This document shows positions 61,777 to 64,000 of a DNA stretch of 64,000 nt, piece by piece. A program made the position numbers and the translations under genes. A model generated the notes under the pieces. The model was not told the DNA's origin, ran no database searches, and saw nothing but the letters and a program-made list of their open reading frames with translations. Every line of letters starts with the position of its first letter. The stretch's first letter is position 1. Where the stretch lies: positions 843,651 to 907,650 of the forward strand of contig KB722736.1 of the NCBI GenBank assembly GCA_000349905.1, given 5' to 3'. The stretch comes from Volvariella volvacea V23. Its lineage: Eukaryota > Basidiomycota > Agaricomycetes > Agaricales > Pluteaceae.

Positions 61777-64000
61777 TTATGTAGGCGGAGGTTGGCCAAT
61801 AGAATACAACGCGTGTATAACACAATCTTCAAAGCCCATTGCAGGATTCTTGTTGCGCACTTGCTCTACCGCCTGTACGATCCTTGCACATGTGATACCG
61901 TGTTCCTTCAACCACGGGCTTGGCAGACTCTCCAACACATAGCTTGCTGTAACATGATCTGATGAGAGAGTGAAAAAGAGTAGCGCACACAATGCCAAGG
62001 TCGAGGCGCAAAGAGGGCATGAGCCATACCAAGAGAAGAAAGCCAACCCACCACGTACCACTCGGCACCACTCCACCACCTTGACCCAATTTGCTCAGAT
62101 GCACATCTTCACATTGGTCATCGCGGCATTCTCCACCACCTGGTACTTCGTACCGGCAGAGCTGCTTAGATGGGTCTAGGTATGTTAGCACTGATCGCAA
62201 TCTGAGAGTATCAAAGTCTATTGAAGGAATGTCACGCGTATCCGAGATCGGATGAGATGTCAACGAGCGAGAGCTAGTGGAAGCTGGTGAGGATGAGGCG
62301 GATGTTGATGGGTTTCCAGAAACAGAGCGAAGCATAGGATACCAAGCAAATAGAGAACTGTAAGCCTCGTAGTCAAACTTTTTAGCTGGTATCGTGGCGT
62401 TGATAGGGTTGGCGTGTTCCGAGTATTCTTCTTGTCTTGCGAAAGCTGGAGGATTAGCCGTCTATGAGACATTGAGAAGCAATAACAAGTGTCAGTAGCA
62501 GGACTTGGCGGTGGCAGTGATGTAGGTTGGATAATCCTCAACCCCGACTTCCCCATGCCGGATAACGACATTAAGCAAATTCACAAAACATACCTGCGTC
62601 GACGCGGACGTCAGCTGGTCGACGTCGACTTGTTCGTCAACTTGCATAGCCTCCGATTGCGCATCATCGATCGTCGAATTACTATCCTGTTGACAGCAAG
62701 GCAGTGAAGGGAGTCAAGAAGACCGAGAAACAGGCTCCGGAGAAGAAGAACGGTGTTGCGGGTCCGGTGTGAATGGACGTGGGCGGCAAGGGGCATGTGC
62801 AAAGAAGGTAGGCGATAAACAGGAAAAGACGAGTTAGGAATAACTTTCGTGAGAAGAAGTAATCATGCAGCAGAAAGGGAAGAGATCCTTGCCACTTGTT
62901 CATGTCGTGTCTCCGTCGCAGTCTCTGTGTACGCCAGATTTAGTTGCACGGGGAAAGGAGGCAGGTGATCATCCAATTGAATCCAGCGATAACCGGGAAG
63001 GTAAGGGAGAAGAGGAAACCAGAGATGGAAGGTGACCCCAGGAACGTAGCATGATAGGGTGACAGCATGCCGGGGAGGTGATCGGGTGAGGGATGCGTGT
63101 GTAGAATTTGGGAAGAATGGTTAAGCATGGGATCGGGATAGCATACCATCCAAAAACCGTGAAAAAGTGATGAACAGCGAACGATAGGAATGACATGATA
63201 AAGGGTATTAGGAAGAGATTGGGCCAAGGCCAATGCAACTAATTTACTACTCACCCGAAGCTTCCCAGAGAGCATGGCCCGTACTTTGTGAAGGGCTCAG
63301 AGTATGCTTGTGGTAACTTGTGCCAGACGGCTTTTGATCTAGACCGGGTAAGAAAGGCAGTCAAAATGAATCAGTTGGAATGCGGCAATGAAGATTATTG
63401 AGAGGAGGACCAGTGACGGTTGCTTGGGGTGGCGGCTTGAAAACGGTGCCCGTAGGAACTTGTGGAGCCTGGCCTGTTAGTGTAGGCCCGGCTGAACAGA
63501 TATCAGGATGACGAATTCACCGAGTGCATGAGGGACCCACAAGATTGGAGGGATGTCTGCGCTTGCTGATCTTCATTGCCTTTCGTCTTTGTGATGAGGA
63601 CTGGCGTAGATTCCCCTGAACTGCTGCCTGAAGAGTTGGAAGGAGCAAATTTTGCCTACAACACAGCGTTGGTTGGCATAATGGAGAGTTCGATATTTTC
63701 CTTAACATACCGCAGCGAGCTTCTTCAATTGGTTGTTCCTCTCCTTCTCTGCAATAAGAGCTCGCATTCTTTGTATTTCTAGTTCTTTCTGAGCAAGCGC
63801 AGCAGGTGTAAGTGCACCATTCTGTGCCCCGTTCGGGGTAATCGAAGATGTACTTTGGTAGCTGGCAGATGACATTGCACTTGCAGGTCGAACACTTGGT
63901 GGGCCTCCCCGAAGCCTGATTGGCCTTTTGTCTCGTTCAAGTTCACTAAATTTGGGAGGTGCTGGAGAAGGGTCCGGCAACTCATCATCGTCTTCATCGT
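61777..64000 (-). CDS. 3' part of a zf-C3H1 (Red1/ZFC3H1-like) protein, 5' truncated
   Basis: Red1/ZFC3H1 proteins feed unwanted nuclear RNAs (including meiotic mRNAs in fission yeast) to the exosome. Reading starts at the window edge with DEDDDELPDPSPAPPKFSEL, then a coiled coil (QKELEIQRMRALIAEKERNN), disordered Ser/Pro/His-rich exons, YTETATETRHEQVARISS and DDAQSEAMQVDEQVDVDQLT. The key motif is near the end: KQLCRYEVPGGGECRDDQCE followed by DVHLS, a C-x8-C-x4-C-x3-H-like zinc finger of the zf-C3H1 family. The last exon (TASYVLESLPSPWLKEHG to GQPPPT) stops at TAA 61779-61777. Exon limits between 62,700 and 63,260 are uncertain. Function is by family; the N-terminal part is outside the window. 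Confidence 0.7.

Overview
The window is nuclear DNA from a filamentous basidiomycete, most likely an Agaricomycete. The evidence is dense 45-70 nt introns in almost every gene, a GH131 enzyme with a fungal CBM1, an F-box/LRR protein and a TPR/F-box protein typical of mushroom genomes, and a secreted Cu/Zn superoxide dismutase. I see no prokaryotic or organellar gene, no CRISPR array and no intact transposon. All gene models were built by hand-splicing translated exons against remembered family motifs, so the motif-bearing exons are firmer than the exact ends.

Layout. 0-9 kb: 3' end of a CSC1/Phm7-type membrane protein (+), GH131-CBM1 glucanase (+), secreted Cu/Zn SOD (-), ribosome-biogenesis factor UTP14 (+). 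9-18 kb: a gene-poor stretch with a tRNA-like fold, a 53-residue small ORF (-), a VAP/Scs2 ER contact-site protein (-) and a full-size ABCB (MDR-type) transporter (-). 18.8-25 kb: Ypk1/SGK-type AGC kinase (+), a G-patch protein (+), an F-box/LRR protein (-). 25.9-33 kb: a PQ-loop vacuolar transporter (-) sharing a 189-bp promoter with prohibitin-2 (+), followed by the meiotic MutS homologue MSH5 (+), which is cut into about 27 exons. 34-41.3 kb: a local expansion of single-chain ABM-like (dimeric alpha+beta barrel) proteins, with one diverged copy on +, four on - and one decayed copy, interrupted by a Pof3-like TPR/F-box gene. 41.7-49 kb: Cdc37 (+), an E2-ubiquitin-conjugating/F-box-like fusion (-), an AAGAB/Irc6-like adaptin-binding protein (+) and a doubtful small gene (-). 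49-54 kb: a large SAM-dependent methyltransferase (+). 54-59.5 kb: a gene-poor 5.5-kb stretch. 59.5-64 kb: an Mcm1/SRF-type MADS-box factor (-) and the 3' part of a zf-C3H1 (Red1/ZFC3H1-like) RNA-surveillance protein (-).

Most genes are ordinary housekeeping or signalling genes with no operon-like relation. The part that looks lineage-specific is the 34-41 kb array, where copies differ in decay state: one has lost the AG of its last splice acceptor and one is a fragment. The other notable theme is splicing. There is an apparent GA-AG intron in prohibitin-2, three introns with GC donors (GH131, MSH5, methyltransferase), and microexons of 8, 11, 14 and 18 nt in MSH5 and the MADS gene. No wholly new system is proven here. 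The best candidates for follow-up are the pseudo-dimeric barrel array, the E2/F-box fusion and the unusual introns.
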